From: Chryseobacterium cucumeris
GTDB taxonomy: Bacteria > Bacteroidota > Bacteroidia > Flavobacteriales > Weeksellaceae
Direction: 5' to 3'
Length of the DNA stretch: 64,000 nucleotides
Assembly (NCBI RefSeq): GCF_001593385.1
Contig: NZ_LUVZ01000003.1
Coordinates: forward strand, 88,411 to 152,410
Part shown: positions 8,628 through 20,754 of the stretch, piece by piece
Position numbering within the stretch: the first letter of the stretch is position 1
How the letters are laid out: each line of letters starts with the position of its first letter
The notes under the pieces: model-generated
Database searches by the model: none
The model's input: the letters and a program-made list of their open reading frames with translations, nothing else
Told to the model about the DNA's origin: nothing
Translations under genes and position numbers: made by a program

Positions 8628-9662
8628 TTAATCTGTTGTTTTGTTGGCTAACTGTCCGCAAGCGGCATCAATATCACCTCCACGGCTTCTTCTGACCATT
8701 ACAGTAATCCCTGCATTTTCAAGCTGACGGATATAATTTTCTTCTGCCTGTTTGTTGCACTGGTCATATTTTCCGTCCCCGATCGGATTGTATTGAATCA
8801 GATTTACTTTTGAAGGAACCTGTTTGCAGTATTTGATTAAAGCTTTAATGTCCTCATCACCGTCATTGATTCCTTTCCATACACAGTATTCAAATGTAAT
8901 AACAGAACCGGTCTTCTGATACCAGTACTGAAGAGCCTCCATAATATCCGTTAACGGGAATTTATCAGAGAAAGGCATGATCTCATTACGCTTGGATTCG
9001 ATAGCAGAGTGAAGGGATAAAGCCAGCTTCACACGCAGTTCGTCATCTGCAAGCATTTTGATCATCTTAGGAATACCGGATGTAGAAACGGTAATTCTTC
9101 TTGGAGACATTCCCAAACCTTCCGGCTGGGTAATTTTTTTGATGGCTTCCACTACGTTTTTGTAATTCATCATCGGCTCTCCCATCCCCATAAATACGAT
9201 ATTGGAAAGCGGTCTGTCGAAATACATTCTACTCTGGCTGTCAATCAGAGCTACCTGATCTACAATTTCAGCAACTTCAAGGTTTCTCATCCTTTTCAGC
9301 CTTGCCGTAGCACAGAATTCGCAGTTTAATGAGCATCCTACCTGTGAAGAGACACAGGCTGTAGTTCTTGTTTCTGTAGGAATAAGAACAGATTCCACCA
9401 TCAGCCCGTCGTGAAGTTTCACTCCGTTTTTGATGGTTCCGTCAGAGCTTTTCTGAAGAAGGTCTACGGAAACAGGATTAATGGTATATTCTTCCGAAAT
9501 TCTCTCACGAAGTGATTTTGAAAGATTCGTCATTTCGTCAATCGAATGGAGGTTTTTACTCCATAGCCAGTCATAGACCTGTTTCGCACGAAACGGCTTT
9601 TCTCCTAAAGACACAAAGTATTCTTTAAGCTGGTCTAGTGATAATGTACGGATATCTTTCAT
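8628..9662 (-). CDS. rlmN: Dual-specificity RNA methyltransferase RlmN
   Basis: 344 residues, family length. The radical-SAM cluster motif CxxxCxxC is C110-C114-C117 in GCSLNCEFCATARL; the catalytic mono-methylated Cys is C335 in DIDAACGQL near the C-terminus. FRAKQVYDWLW at the N-terminus and VFMGMGEPMMNY (SAM-binding GEP motif) are family hallmarks. It methylates C2 of A2503 in 23S rRNA and of A37 in some tRNAs. The neighbour downstream is queA, also translation-related, but a mobile-looking four-helix gene now separates them. Confidence 0.97.
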   Translation of the reverse strand: MKDIRTLSLDQLKEYFVSLGEKPFRAKQVYDWLWSKNLHSIDEMTNLSKSLRERISEEYTINPVSVDLLQKSSDGTIKNGVKLHDGLMVESVLIPTETRTTACVSSQVGCSLNCEFCATARLKRMRNLEVAEIVDQVALIDSQSRMYFDRPLSNIVFMGMGEPMMNYKNVVEAIKKITQPEGLGMSPRRITVSTSGIPKMIKMLADDELRVKLALSLHSAIESKRNEIMPFSDKFPLTDIMEALQYWYQKTGSVITFEYCVWKGINDGDEDIKALIKYCKQVPSKVNLIQYNPIGDGKYDQCNKQAEENYIRQLENAGITVMVRRSRGGDIDAACGQLANKTTD

Positions 9663-9668
9663 AATATT

Positions 9669-10074
9669 AAAGAGCCAAGTTAAAAGTAAAAGGTTTAAAG
9701 TTTAGTATTGTTAACTATTGCAGCCAAAATGTTTTTCAATTCGTTACTTTCATTCAATAAAGCTTTAAATTCCTCAGAATCATAACCATCTAATTCTTCT
9801 AAAACTCTAAGCCAAAAATGACTTTCTCTGGCTTCTCTCAAAGCAATTTTTACTTTATTTTTAAAATCTGCCTTAGAAGATCCTGCCTGGGATTCTTCAT
9901 AATTAGCGCCTATTGAAGTAGCTGATTTTCCGAGCTGAAATCGTATTAATTTACTTTCAGAATCATTGGGAAGCGTTCTTAAAAACTTAAGACAATCAAC
10001 TCCAAATGTAAAAGTTCTTATAAGTAAATCATTTTGTCTCATCTCTACTTCTATTACCTTTAACTTGGCTCTTT
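9669..10074. repeat. Perfect 16-bp inverted repeat enclosing the S23-like gene
   Basis: AAAGAGCCAAGTTAAA at 9669-9684 is the exact reverse complement of 10059-10074, and similarity continues inward for about 9 more bases. The pair encloses exactly one gene (9695-10042) between rlmN and queA. The transcript can fold into a long stem with the gene in the loop, as rRNA intervening sequences do. This suggests a small inserted unit. Confidence 0.8.
9695..10042 (-). CDS. Four-helix-bundle protein of the 23S-IVS (S23) family
   Basis: 115 residues, typical for the family. Recognisable parts are LIRTFTFGVDCLKFLRTLP, the RFQLGKSATSIGANYEESQAG core with its N-Y-E-E-x-Q signature, and the third helix KADFKNKVKIALREARESHFWLRVLEE. 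These proteins are encoded in rRNA intervening sequences and, as free-standing genes, are widespread in Bacteroidetes; the Avd accessory protein of diversity-generating retroelements shares the fold. Function is unclear, possibly nucleic-acid binding as a pentamer. Here it lies inside a perfect 16-bp inverted repeat and splits rlmN from queA, so transfer as a unit is likely. Confidence 0.88.
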   Translation of the reverse strand: MRQNDLLIRTFTFGVDCLKFLRTLPNDSESKLIRFQLGKSATSIGANYEESQAGSSKADFKNKVKIALREARESHFWLRVLEELDGYDSEEFKALLNESNELKNILAAIVNNTKL

Positions 10075-10084
10075 TTACTTTTTT

Positions 10085-11134
10085 TTATAGAATTAACATT
10101 GCGTCACCATAAGAATAGAATTTATACTTTTCTTTTACGGCTTCTTCATAAGCGTGCATTACGAAATCTCTTCCGGCAAATGCAGCAATCATCATGATCA
10201 GAGTAGACTTCGGTGTGTGGAAGTTCGTGATCATTGAGTTCGCTACTCCAAAATCGTGAGGAGGATAAATGAATTTGTTTGTCCATCCGTTGAAAGCAGA
10301 GATTTTTTTGTTTGAAGAAACAGAAGTTTCCAATGCTCTCATGGTAGTAGTACCTACTGCGCATACTCTTCTGTGAGATTCAACTGCTTTATTAATGATC
10401 GCAGCATTTTTCTCATCAATGATAATTTCTTCAGACTCCATTTTGTGCTTAGAAAGATCTTCTACCTCAATCGGGTTGAATGTTCCCAATCCTACGTGAA
10501 GGGTAACTTCAGCAAAATTGATTCCTTTGATCTCCAATCTCTTCATCAAATGCTTAGAGAAGTGAAGACCTGCTGTAGGGGCAGCCACTGCTCCTTCTAC
10601 TTTTGCATAGATTGTCTGATATCTTTCTGCATCTTCCGGCTCTACTGCTCTTTTGATATATTTTGGAAGCGGAGTTTCTCCCAATTCTTTTAATTTCGTT
10701 CTGAATTCGTCGTAAGAACCGTCGAATAAGAATCTTAATGTTCTTCCTCTTGAAGTTGTGTTATCAATAACCTCAGCTACCAAAGACTCATCTTCTGTGA
10801 AGAATAATTTGTTACCAATTCTGATTTTTCTTGCAGGGTCTACCAAAACGTCCCAAACTCTGGTTTCTTTATCAAGCTCTCTTAATAAGAAAACCTCAAT
10901 TTTAGCACCTGTTTTTTCTTTATTTCCGTAAAGACGTGCAGGGAAAACTTTTGTATTGTTGAAGATGAACAAATCTTCTTCATCAAAATAATCCACAACA
11001 TCCTTGAATAATTTGTGCTCGATAGTTTGTGTTTTTCTATCAAGTACCATTAATCTCGCTTCGTCTCTGTGCTCTGATGGGTGTTCTGCTAATAATTCCG
11101 CAGGAAGATCAAAATTAAAATCTGATGTTTTCAT
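10085..11134 (-). CDS. queA: S-adenosylmethionine:tRNA ribosyltransferase-isomerase QueA
   Basis: 349 residues, full length. It begins [33 protein letters not shown], followed by [29 protein letters not shown] and [14 protein letters not shown], all strongly conserved QueA blocks. The enzyme transfers the ribose of SAM to 7-aminomethyl-7-deazaguanine at the tRNA wobble position, giving epoxyqueuosine. Transcription runs leftward toward the S23-like gene and rlmN; before insertion of the S23 unit, queA and rlmN were probably adjacent. No other queuosine gene lies in the window. Confidence 0.97.
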   Translation of the reverse strand: MKTSDFNFDLPAELLAEHPSEHRDEARLMVLDRKTQTIEHKLFKDVVDYFDEEDLFIFNNTKVFPARLYGNKEKTGAKIEVFLLRELDKETRVWDVLVDPARKIRIGNKLFFTEDESLVAEVIDNTTSRGRTLRFLFDGSYDEFRTKLKELGETPLPKYIKRAVEPEDAERYQTIYAKVEGAVAAPTAGLHFSKHLMKRLEIKGINFAEVTLHVGLGTFNPIEVEDLSKHKMESEEIIIDEKNAAIINKAVESHRRVCAVGTTTMRALETSVSSNKKISAFNGWTNKFIYPPHDFGVANSMITNFHTPKSTLIMMIAAFAGRDFVMHAYEEAVKEKYKFYSYGDAMLIL

Positions 11135-11308
11135 TTTTTAAATTACGGTTTAAAAATTACTGAAATTACAAGGTGTAATTTTCGGAGTGCAAATATACGA
11201 CATTGAACACCCCTTTGTCAAGTATTATTTACAATCAAATATAAAACCGTGATTTTACGAGGATTTCCAAGGCATAAAAGAGTATTTTTGGAAAAATTAA
11301 AATTCAAC

Positions 11309-12001
11309 ATGGAATCTGTAAGTAAAATATACTTCATTGATAATCCGTATCCTAATGGCCACAAAATTGAAACCTTTAGCTGGAGCGGGCGGATTGATGA
11401 ATATGGATTTATCTGGTTTGATTTTCATTTAAAAACTGAAAATTATTACGCCAATGACGATGAAAACGGGGAAGAAGACGACGAAGATATGTCCGACTGG
11501 GACTCCAAAATCGTATGGAGAAACTATCATGCCTGTACACTCTCGTCCAACTATTGGGGTGAACAGAGAGGAATCAGAATTAATAACCTTGATGAAAAAT
11601 TAGATTTCGATGCTGTTGTTCAAAATGATCTTTTCAGTAATGATCTTCCGTCTGAACAACATTCTGATGATGATGATCTTGCTTTCAACATCTACCTGCT
11701 GGGACATGATAGCTGTGCAGGACATCAGATCCGGTTTTCAAAAAAAGAGAATAACCGGTATGATATTACATGGACGGGCAAAATAGCACTGACCTACGCA
11801 GGCGATTATGAGTTTTCACATGATTTCAAAGCAGAAATTTTCAATACTGAATTTGAAGGTTTTCATTATCCTAAAACATGGTCATTAGAAAAAGCAACTG
11901 AAATGTTCAAAACCAGACTTGCCAATTTTGAAGCGTATGAATTTGTAGATCTGAATCCTAAAAGTAACAAAAGGGAGTATAAACTCGACAAACTAAAGTA
12001 A
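11309..12001 (+). CDS. Acidic protein of unknown function
   Basis: 230 residues from the ATG at 11309 (MESVSKIYFIDNPYPNGHKI). A GTG-started frame 20 codons longer lacks support. Very acidic stretches occur at DDENGEEDDEDMSDWDSK and SEQHSDDDDLAF. The C-terminal half alternates aromatic and polar residues (YDITWTGKIALTYAGDYEFSHDFKAEI) as in beta-rich domains. No signal peptide or membrane segment, so cytoplasmic. No family recognised. It is 36 bases upstream of the AIM24 gene in the same direction and may be co-transcribed. Confidence 0.65.
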   Translation: MESVSKIYFIDNPYPNGHKIETFSWSGRIDEYGFIWFDFHLKTENYYANDDENGEEDDEDMSDWDSKIVWRNYHACTLSSNYWGEQRGIRINNLDEKLDFDAVVQNDLFSNDLPSEQHSDDDDLAFNIYLLGHDSCAGHQIRFSKKENNRYDITWTGKIALTYAGDYEFSHDFKAEIFNTEFEGFHYPKTWSLEKATEMFKTRLANFEAYEFVDLNPKSNKREYKLDKLK

Positions 12002-12037
12002 TAACACTATAAAAACAGCCAATTAAAAAATATCATT

Positions 12038-12730
12038 ATGAGTAAATATTCAATTGAAGCATTTATCAACGAAACGAAAGAAAATCCGCAGCAAAGAGAT
12101 TATTTTGAACTGGAAACGAAACATCTTCTGGAAATCAACCTTAACAATCAGGCAGTATGGACGAAAAGAGGAAGCATGGTAAGCTATGTGGGAAATATCA
12201 ATTTTGAAAGACAGGGAATGCTGTCCGGAGGAATTGGAAATCTTTTAAAGAAAGCTATCAGCGGTGAAGGAGCCAGGCTGATGAAAGCAGAAGGAACCGG
12301 AAAACTATATGTTGCAGATTCCGGGAAGAAAGTCCGTATTCTGTATCTGAATAATGAATCTGTTTGTGTAAACGGAAATGATATCCTTGCCCACGAACAA
12401 AGCGTCAAAAGTGATATCACCATGCTGAAAAGTATTGCAGGAATGATGTCCGGAGGACTTTTTCAGGCAAAACTTTCAGGAACTGGACATATTGCCATTA
12501 CAACTCACGGAGATCCTCTTACATTGTTGGTTACTCCAGATACTCCTGTGTTTACAGATCCGAATGCTACTGTGGCATGGTCCGGAAACCTAAGCCCGGA
12601 ACTGAAAACGAATGTTTCTTTCAAAAGTCTTATCGGCAGAGGAAGCGGCGAAGAGTTTCAGATGAAATTTTCAGGACATGGATGGGTACTGATTCAGCCT
12701 TATGAGGAGGTATACTATATGGAAAAATAA
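12038..12730 (+). CDS. AIM24 / TIGR00266-family protein
   Basis: 230 residues. The family pattern of a double jelly-roll is visible: AVWTKRGSMVSYVGNINFERQ, a GGIGNLLKKAISGEGARLMKAEGTGKLYVAD hairpin, then GTGHIAITTHGDPLTLLV and the end GHGWVLIQPYEE. These match bacterial relatives of the yeast mitochondrial AIM24 protein. Biochemical role unknown in bacteria; the protein is soluble. It follows the acidic protein gene by 36 bases and precedes an exported peptidase by 57 bases, which has its own start context. The call is by sequence resemblance. Confidence 0.85.
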   Translation: MSKYSIEAFINETKENPQQRDYFELETKHLLEINLNNQAVWTKRGSMVSYVGNINFERQGMLSGGIGNLLKKAISGEGARLMKAEGTGKLYVADSGKKVRILYLNNESVCVNGNDILAHEQSVKSDITMLKSIAGMMSGGLFQAKLSGTGHIAITTHGDPLTLLVTPDTPVFTDPNATVAWSGNLSPELKTNVSFKSLIGRGSGEEFQMKFSGHGWVLIQPYEEVYYMEK

Positions 12731-12787
12731 GACCAACAAAACTTAGAAGTGATTTAGAATTTTCGTAATAATTAAGATTTGCAGCCC

Positions 12788-14323
12788 ATGAATACCCTTA
12801 TAAAGCTATTTTTTGTGGTCATCATACTACCTAGCCTAATGATTGCCCAGACTTCAAAGAAAAATTACGAATATTCTATAGATCTTCTTCATATGTCCAA
12901 TGATGAAGTCCGGGTATCTTTTTCGCCTCCAAAGAATAATCTTAAACAGGGCAAATTTATCATTCCCAAACTGATACCCGGGTTTTATCAGGCTATGAAT
13001 TTCGGACAATATGTTTCTGATTTCACCGCCACCGATAAAAACGGTAAAAAAGTAGTAACCGAACGTCTGGATAAAAACAGCTGGATGGTACATGATCTCA
13101 ATCGTGTAAAGAAAATATCTTATCAGGTAGCTGACGGGTGGGACTCTTTGGAAAAAGAATCTAACGAAGCCAGATCTGCCGGCAGCATGTTTATAAAAGA
13201 CAGTGTTTTTGTCATCAATTATAATTCTTTAGTGGGATATTTTGAAGAACTAAAAGATATTCCTTATAAGATTACCATTACAAAGAATAAGGATTTCTAC
13301 GCATCTTCTGCTTTAAATTATCAACAGAAAAATAAGAATACGGATATGGTTTGGGCAAAGGATTACCGTGAACTGGTAGATTCTCCCGTTTTATATTCCG
13401 TTCCTGATACCACCTGGCTGAAAATAGGTCATACCAAAGTACTTGTCTCATTCTACAATAAAAAGGAAAGACATTACTCCAAAACGATTGCTCACGAAAT
13501 AGAAAATATTCTGAAAAATCAGCAGGCTTATCTTGGCGGAACATTACCTGTCAACAAATATGCTTTTCTGATTTATTATGAATCTTCCAATGAGAACGGA
13601 TTTTTAGGGGACGGACTTGAACATTCCCACTCTACGGTCTGCCTGTACCGTTCCGGAAGTATGAAGTTTCTTCCAAATGCTCTGAACAGAGTGGCTTCCC
13701 ATGAGTTTTTCCATGTTGTTACTCCACTCAACATTCATTCAGAGGAAATTCAGCATTATGATTTCCTGAATCCTGTCATGTCTCAACACCTTTGGTTATA
13801 TGAAGGGATGACTGAATATGCGACCATTCATATGCCTATCAAACAAAAAATGATCAGTCTGGAAGATTTTGAAAAAAGTCTGGAAGAAAAGATCAAAGGC
13901 ATGAAAGCATTTGACAACACTCTATCTTTAACAGAAATGAGTAAAAAATCTATGGAAAGACAGGATCAGTATATGAACTTTTATATGAAAGGAGCATTAC
14001 TCGGGTTATGTCTGGATATAAGACTAAGAGAACTTTCTAACGGGAAAATGGGAACTCAGGATCTGATGCAGATGCTTATGAAAAAGTATGGAGCAGGTCA
14101 ATATTTTAATGATGATGAACTTTTTGATGAGATTACCAAAATGACTTATCCCGAAATACAGACTTTTTTTAGAGATTTCGTACAAGGCACTCAACCCATT
14201 CCTTTAAAAGAGTATCTGGAAAAAGCAGGATTCAACTATGATGAAGCTACCGGAAAGGTAACTCCTGTTTCCAACCCCGATTCAAAACAGATTGCATTAA
14301 GAAAAGCCTGGATCAATCAATAA
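12788..14323 (+). CDS. Exported M61-family metallopeptidase
   Basis: 511 residues from the ATG at 12788; three codons upstream lies a TTG that would only add QPM. MNTLIKLFFVVIILPSLMIAQ is a signal peptide. The zinc site is HEFFH (H305, E306, H309) with the third ligand Glu339 in WLYEGMTEY, as in M61 glycyl aminopeptidases. The N-terminal half (YSIDLLHMSNDEVRVSFSPP) is the beta-domain of the family. The usual C-terminal PDZ domain is absent: the chain stops about 170 residues after the active site, so this is a short M61 form. Probably periplasmic peptide degradation. Confidence 0.87.
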   Translation: MNTLIKLFFVVIILPSLMIAQTSKKNYEYSIDLLHMSNDEVRVSFSPPKNNLKQGKFIIPKLIPGFYQAMNFGQYVSDFTATDKNGKKVVTERLDKNSWMVHDLNRVKKISYQVADGWDSLEKESNEARSAGSMFIKDSVFVINYNSLVGYFEELKDIPYKITITKNKDFYASSALNYQQKNKNTDMVWAKDYRELVDSPVLYSVPDTTWLKIGHTKVLVSFYNKKERHYSKTIAHEIENILKNQQAYLGGTLPVNKYAFLIYYESSNENGFLGDGLEHSHSTVCLYRSGSMKFLPNALNRVASHEFFHVVTPLNIHSEEIQHYDFLNPVMSQHLWLYEGMTEYATIHMPIKQKMISLEDFEKSLEEKIKGMKAFDNTLSLTEMSKKSMERQDQYMNFYMKGALLGLCLDIRLRELSNGKMGTQDLMQMLMKKYGAGQYFNDDELFDEITKMTYPEIQTFFRDFVQGTQPIPLKEYLEKAGFNYDEATGKVTPVSNPDSKQIALRKAWINQ

Positions 14324-14544
14324 ATTTTTACGCATATAACAAAATATGTAAAAAAAATATAAATGATCAAAATAGAGAAAAAAGCGAAAATTAATAATCC
14401 ATACGTCAACAATTCCAAAATCATTCAACTTTAAAATCCAACAAGCTACAAATTCTCACCAACTACTTCTGTTTCTTCATTCTCCTATTATCTATCACTT
14501 TATCGGGATTTACAAAAGTTTTAATATATTTAAGAAAAAAATAG

Positions 14545-16836
<2,292 letters not shown>

Positions 16837-16846
<10 letters not shown>

Positions 16847-17892
16847 ATGATATTATTGCTGCTTTTATAACTACGAATAATTACGAACTCACTTCTATTA
16901 CTGATGGATTGATCAATACCACTTATCTTTTGGAGAATAAAGATCAGGGAAAAAAGTTTATTCTGCAGAAAATCAACAATCATGTTTTTAAACAGCCGGA
17001 AGTGGTCGTTAATAACCATTTAATGATCAATGATGTGCTCAGGTCAAATAATTATCAATTTGAAATTATAGAACCTATTCCTTCTCTTACCGGTAAAATT
17101 CTGGTAAAAGATAAAAATGGTCAGCCATGGCGTATGTTAAGTTTTGTAGAAAACAGCACTACATTCCTTACTGCTCCCTCCTTACAGACGGCTTTTGATG
17201 CGGCTAAAACCTTCAGTTATTTTCTCAATACGGTAAATACTGAACAATTACCTGCCATTGAAGATTCTCTTCCCAATTTCCTCAATTTTGAGAAGAGGGT
17301 TGCAGATTATAAAGACTCTTTAAAAAATGCAGAGCCTTATTTTATAGAAAATGCTAAGACTGAAATAGAAATCACCAACCAGCTTTTGTCCTTACCTGAC
17401 CGATGGATTGAAATGGAGAAAAACAACCAGATCCCTAAAAGGATTATTCATGCCGATGTAAAAATCAGTAATATTCTCTTTGATCAGAACCGTAATCCAT
17501 TAGCTGTGATTGATCTTGATACCATGATGATTTCTACTATTTTGTATGATTTTGGAACCATGATTCAGTCTTACACCAATACAACACAGGAAGATGACGG
17601 GACAGCCCAAAACAATTTCAACCCTGAAATGTATAAGGTAGTAAAAGAGGGATTCTTATTTCATTTAAAGGAAAAGCTGACGCCTGAAGAATATGAGAAT
17701 CTTGATTATGCAGCACAAGTCGCTATTTATATTCAGGAACTTCGCTTTCTAACAGATTACCTTAACGGAAGTACCTACTATTCTATCATGCATCCTGAAC
17801 ATAATCTGGACAGGACAAAAAACCAGCTGGAACTGTTGAAGGGATTGAGAGAATATCTGGAAGCTAATGGGTTTCAGAGTGGGAAAGTTTGA
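16837..17892 (+). CDS. NahK-like aminoglycoside-phosphotransferase-fold sugar kinase
   Basis: 351 residues. TDGLINTTYLL and KFILQKINNHVFKQPEVVVNN match the N-lobe of N-acetylhexosamine 1-kinases (NahK/LnpB); HADVKISN (205-212) is the catalytic loop with Asp207, and VIDLDTM (225-230) the metal-binding segment. NahK phosphorylates GlcNAc or GalNAc at O1 with ATP. The position after a GH109 hydrolase and a nucleotidyltransferase, with overlaps, gives a complete route from bound GalNAc to UDP-GalNAc. Homoserine kinase-type or choline kinase-type activity is an alternative within the fold. Confidence 0.82.
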
Positions 17893-18045
17893 GGGTTAGT
17901 TTTGTAAGACCATAGATTTCTAAAAAATGACAAAGGGTGCATATAAATAAAGCGCTCTGTTTGTCATTTCTCAGAAATCTAGCTTTATCTTCTCACTCTC
18001 AAACCCTGTCATTCCAAAACTCTCAAATTCTCCCACACTCAAACC
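17884..18045. repeat. Dispersed repeat family A, complete copy with central hairpin
   Basis: Outer GTTTGAGGGTT faces CTCAAACCC; the inner arms AGATTTCT/AGAAATCT and ATGACAAA/TTGTCAT enclose an AT-rich loop. The organisation is that of a small inverted-repeat element. It fills the whole gap between the kinase gene and the convergent glycosylase gene. Confidence 0.7.
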
Positions 18046-18536
18046 AAAAAATCCAGTATTTTCCTCCACTCTTCCAGCTTTTTGTCAAAGGAAACGGTAT
18101 GAAGCGGACTTGTAGAAGGCAATAAAAAAACGGGAAGTTTATAATTTTTCCCCAACAACTTTTGTAAGTTTTTGTAAGACTTTCCGCCATTGCAGAAAAT
18201 AGCTTTTACATTCGGATGTTTTTCCAACAGTTCAGCAATCTGATTGGCTTCTTCATTCCTGATTTCAGAATCCAGGCTTCCTTTTCTCTCGCAGGAATCA
18301 ATGACATCCCACAGGGCAATATGATGTTTCTTTATCGTTTCAATTCTTTGTGTGTAATCATCAGTAAATTGTTCGTTCAGCAATTCAAAAATGATTTTCC
18401 AGAATTTATTTTGCGGATGGGCATAATACTGCTGTTTTTCCAGTGATTTCACTCCGGGAATTGATCCTAAAATCAGAATTTCAGACTGAGCGTCAATAAT
18501 GGGTGGAAATGAAGAAATACGGCTTTGCATATTCAA
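18039..18536 (-). CDS. Uracil/deoxyinosine DNA glycosylase-family protein
   Basis: 165 residues, the length of family 6 UDG-fold DNA-deoxyinosine glycosylases. Motif 1 is ILILGSIPGVKSLEKQQYYAHPQNKFW and motif 2 LLPSTSPLHT; ALWDVIDSCERKGSLDSEI lies between them. These proteins remove hypoxanthine, the product of adenine deamination, starting base excision repair. The usual motif-1 catalytic Asp or Asn of other UDGs is replaced by this family's pattern. The 3' end touches a repeat-A element, which may have supplied the final codons. Confidence 0.83.
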   Translation of the reverse strand: MNMQSRISSFPPIIDAQSEILILGSIPGVKSLEKQQYYAHPQNKFWKIIFELLNEQFTDDYTQRIETIKKHHIALWDVIDSCERKGSLDSEIRNEEANQIAELLEKHPNVKAIFCNGGKSYKNLQKLLGKNYKLPVFLLPSTSPLHTVSFDKKLEEWRKILDFLV

Positions 18537-18566
18537 ATATAAAGATTTAATTTATTTTTAATTAGG

Positions 18567-18657
18567 CTGGAAGCCGGGAGCCTGAAGAAAGAAGTTATTG
18601 AGGTTTTGGCTAAAGTCATTGTTTTTTTAATTAAAAAAAACGGGCTAAAGCCCGTTT
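18567..18657. repeat. Dispersed repeat family D ending in a terminator hairpin
   Basis: TTTTGGCTAAAGTCATTG, a T/A-rich spacer, then CGGGCTAAAGCCCG matches the copy at 37031-37085. The final perfect hairpin (18638-18657; AAACGGGCT, AA loop, AGCCCGTTT) terminates the leftward S9 peptidase gene. Confidence 0.7.
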
Positions 18658-18681
18658 CTATTGATATTTTATATTGTTTGT

Positions 18682-20676
18682 CTACAAAGTTTCCTTCAAC
18701 CAGTCGAAGAATTCTCTCTGCCATACCAATCCGTTTTGTGGATGAAGTACCCAGTGGTTTTCGTTCGGGAAGTACACCAGTTTAGATTTTAATCCTCTTA
18801 ATTTTGCAGCCTGGAAAGCTTCCTGACCCTGCTCGTAAGGAACACGGAAATCGATTCCTCCCTGAACAATCATGATCGGCTTGTTCCACTTTTCTACGAA
18901 GTTGCTTGGATTAAATTCTGTGTATGCTTTTGGAAGTGGTTTTTCCCATGGAGAACCAAGATCCCAATTTGCAAACCACAATTCTTCCGTAGTCAGATAC
19001 CAGGATTTCATATCAAATAACCCATCATGAGCGATGAAAGTCTTGAATCTGTTCTCATGGATTCCAGCGAGCATAAATACACTGTATCCTCCGTAACTAG
19101 CTCCTACAGCTGCTACTCTGTCACCATCCACGTATGGTAAAGTTTTCGCAAAGTCTGTTGCCGCCAGATAATCTCTCATTGGCTGTCCGCCCCAGTCTTT
19201 TGAAATTTCTTCGTTCCATTTTGTTCCCCAGCCTGGCATTCCTCTTCTGTTTGGAGCTACTACGATATAATCGTTAGCTGTCATAAGAGCAAAGTTCCAT
19301 CTTACACTGAAATATTGAGTAAGTGCAGACTGTGGTCCACCCTGGCAGTATACCAAAGTAGGATATTTTTTGTTCGGGTCAAAGTTCGGTGGATAGTGGA
19401 ACCAAACTCCCATTTCTTTACCGTCTGAAGTTTTCACCATTTTAAGTTCAGATTTCCCCTGAGCCAGCTTAGCATAAGTTTCCTTGTTGGCTTCAGTAAC
19501 CTGCTTCATTTCTCCATTTTTAACGTTTACAGAGAATAATTCTGTGGCATGGTTTACGTCTGTTCTTCCTACCAGAAGTGAAGTTTTATTATCTGTAAAG
19601 ATTTCGTTAACGTCAAAATCTCCTTTGGTGATCTGCTGTACTTTTGCTGATTTTGAATCCAGCGAGAAAAGCTGTTTTGTACCTCTGAATGCCGCTGTGA
19701 AGTAGATTGTTTTTGAATCTGCTCCCCAAAGCACATCTCCTGAAACACTTTCGTCCCAACCTGAAGTAAGGTTAGTCGTCTTCCCTGACTTCCAGTCTAA
19801 AATTTTCACATCATTTTTATCAGCTTCATATCCGTCTCTGGCCATACTCTGCCAGATTAAAGATTTTCCGTCCGGGCTGAATTTTGGGTTTACATCATAT
19901 CCTTTGTTGGATTCCGTAAGGTTTTTGGTAGTACCTGATGCCAGATCATAAGCAAAGATATCGGTATTGGTACTTGTAGCATATTCTTTACCACTTTTAG
20001 GTTTTGTAACATATAAAAGCTGTGCAGAATCCGGGCTCCAGATAAAATCTTCAGCACCACCGAAAGGTCTTTGCGGAGAATCCCAGGTTTTTCCTTCCAG
20101 AAGATCTTTCGCTCCTTCTACTTTATCGGCTGTATTCACTACAAATACATGGTTGTACTTACCTTCATTGAAGTAATCCCAGTGTCTGTGGTTCAGGTCT
20201 GTGTATACCTGAGCCGTTGTTTTAGGAGTATCGCTGAATTTATCTTTCCCCATTACTTTCTCCACCAATACCTGCTTGCTGAAGGCAATCTTCTTCCCGT
20301 CAGGAGAAATGACAATATTATCAGCTTCCCCGATGGTATAAAATTCTGTCCAGGTTTTTCCGGCATCTTTGGAAAGATAAATTTTATCTCCTTCCTGAGC
20401 ATAAATTCCGTTTTTATCCCACTGAATAAGTGCTTTTTTACCGAAATCAATTTTGGAAGACTGATGATTAAGAACATTCAGAAAATAGTTCTCGTTTTTC
20501 GTTTTCTCTGTTTTCAGGTCTACCTGTCCTACTTTATAGATAAGGGAACCCTGATCCGGTGAAACTGCCTGTACTCCAACTTTTTTCAAAGTCCAAAGGA
20601 TTTCAGGCGTCATTACTTGTTGTGCATTCATTAAAAGCGGAGCTGCCAAAGCCAGCAGACTGTACTTAAGTTTCAT
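18682..20676 (-). CDS. Exported S9-family prolyl oligopeptidase-type peptidase
   Basis: 664 residues with signal peptide MKLKYSLLALAAPLLMNAQ. The N-terminal two thirds are propeller repeats (FSPDGKSLIWQSMARDG, WGADSKTIYFTAAFRGTKQLF). The C-terminal alpha/beta hydrolase has nucleophile Ser527 in VGASYGGYS, Asp in GGIDFRVPYEQ and His in NENHWVLHP. PGWGTKWNEEISKDWGGQPMRDY is typical of acylaminoacyl-peptidase or DPP-like S9C members. Probably a periplasmic dipeptidyl- or acyl-peptidase in peptide nutrition. Transcription has a TAACTTTG box at 20755-20762. Confidence 0.9.
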   Translation of the reverse strand: MKLKYSLLALAAPLLMNAQQVMTPEILWTLKKVGVQAVSPDQGSLIYKVGQVDLKTEKTKNENYFLNVLNHQSSKIDFGKKALIQWDKNGIYAQEGDKIYLSKDAGKTWTEFYTIGEADNIVISPDGKKIAFSKQVLVEKVMGKDKFSDTPKTTAQVYTDLNHRHWDYFNEGKYNHVFVVNTADKVEGAKDLLEGKTWDSPQRPFGGAEDFIWSPDSAQLLYVTKPKSGKEYATSTNTDIFAYDLASGTTKNLTESNKGYDVNPKFSPDGKSLIWQSMARDGYEADKNDVKILDWKSGKTTNLTSGWDESVSGDVLWGADSKTIYFTAAFRGTKQLFSLDSKSAKVQQITKGDFDVNEIFTDNKTSLLVGRTDVNHATELFSVNVKNGEMKQVTEANKETYAKLAQGKSELKMVKTSDGKEMGVWFHYPPNFDPNKKYPTLVYCQGGPQSALTQYFSVRWNFALMTANDYIVVAPNRRGMPGWGTKWNEEISKDWGGQPMRDYLAATDFAKTLPYVDGDRVAAVGASYGGYSVFMLAGIHENRFKTFIAHDGLFDMKSWYLTTEELWFANWDLGSPWEKPLPKAYTEFNPSNFVEKWNKPIMIVQGGIDFRVPYEQGQEAFQAAKLRGLKSKLVYFPNENHWVLHPQNGLVWQREFFDWLKETL

Positions 20677-20754
20677 ATGTTGATATTCATTTTTTTAACG
20701 GATTTATGAAATTGCAGTGATTTCATTCATCCTTTTATTAAATTCAAAGATTGC

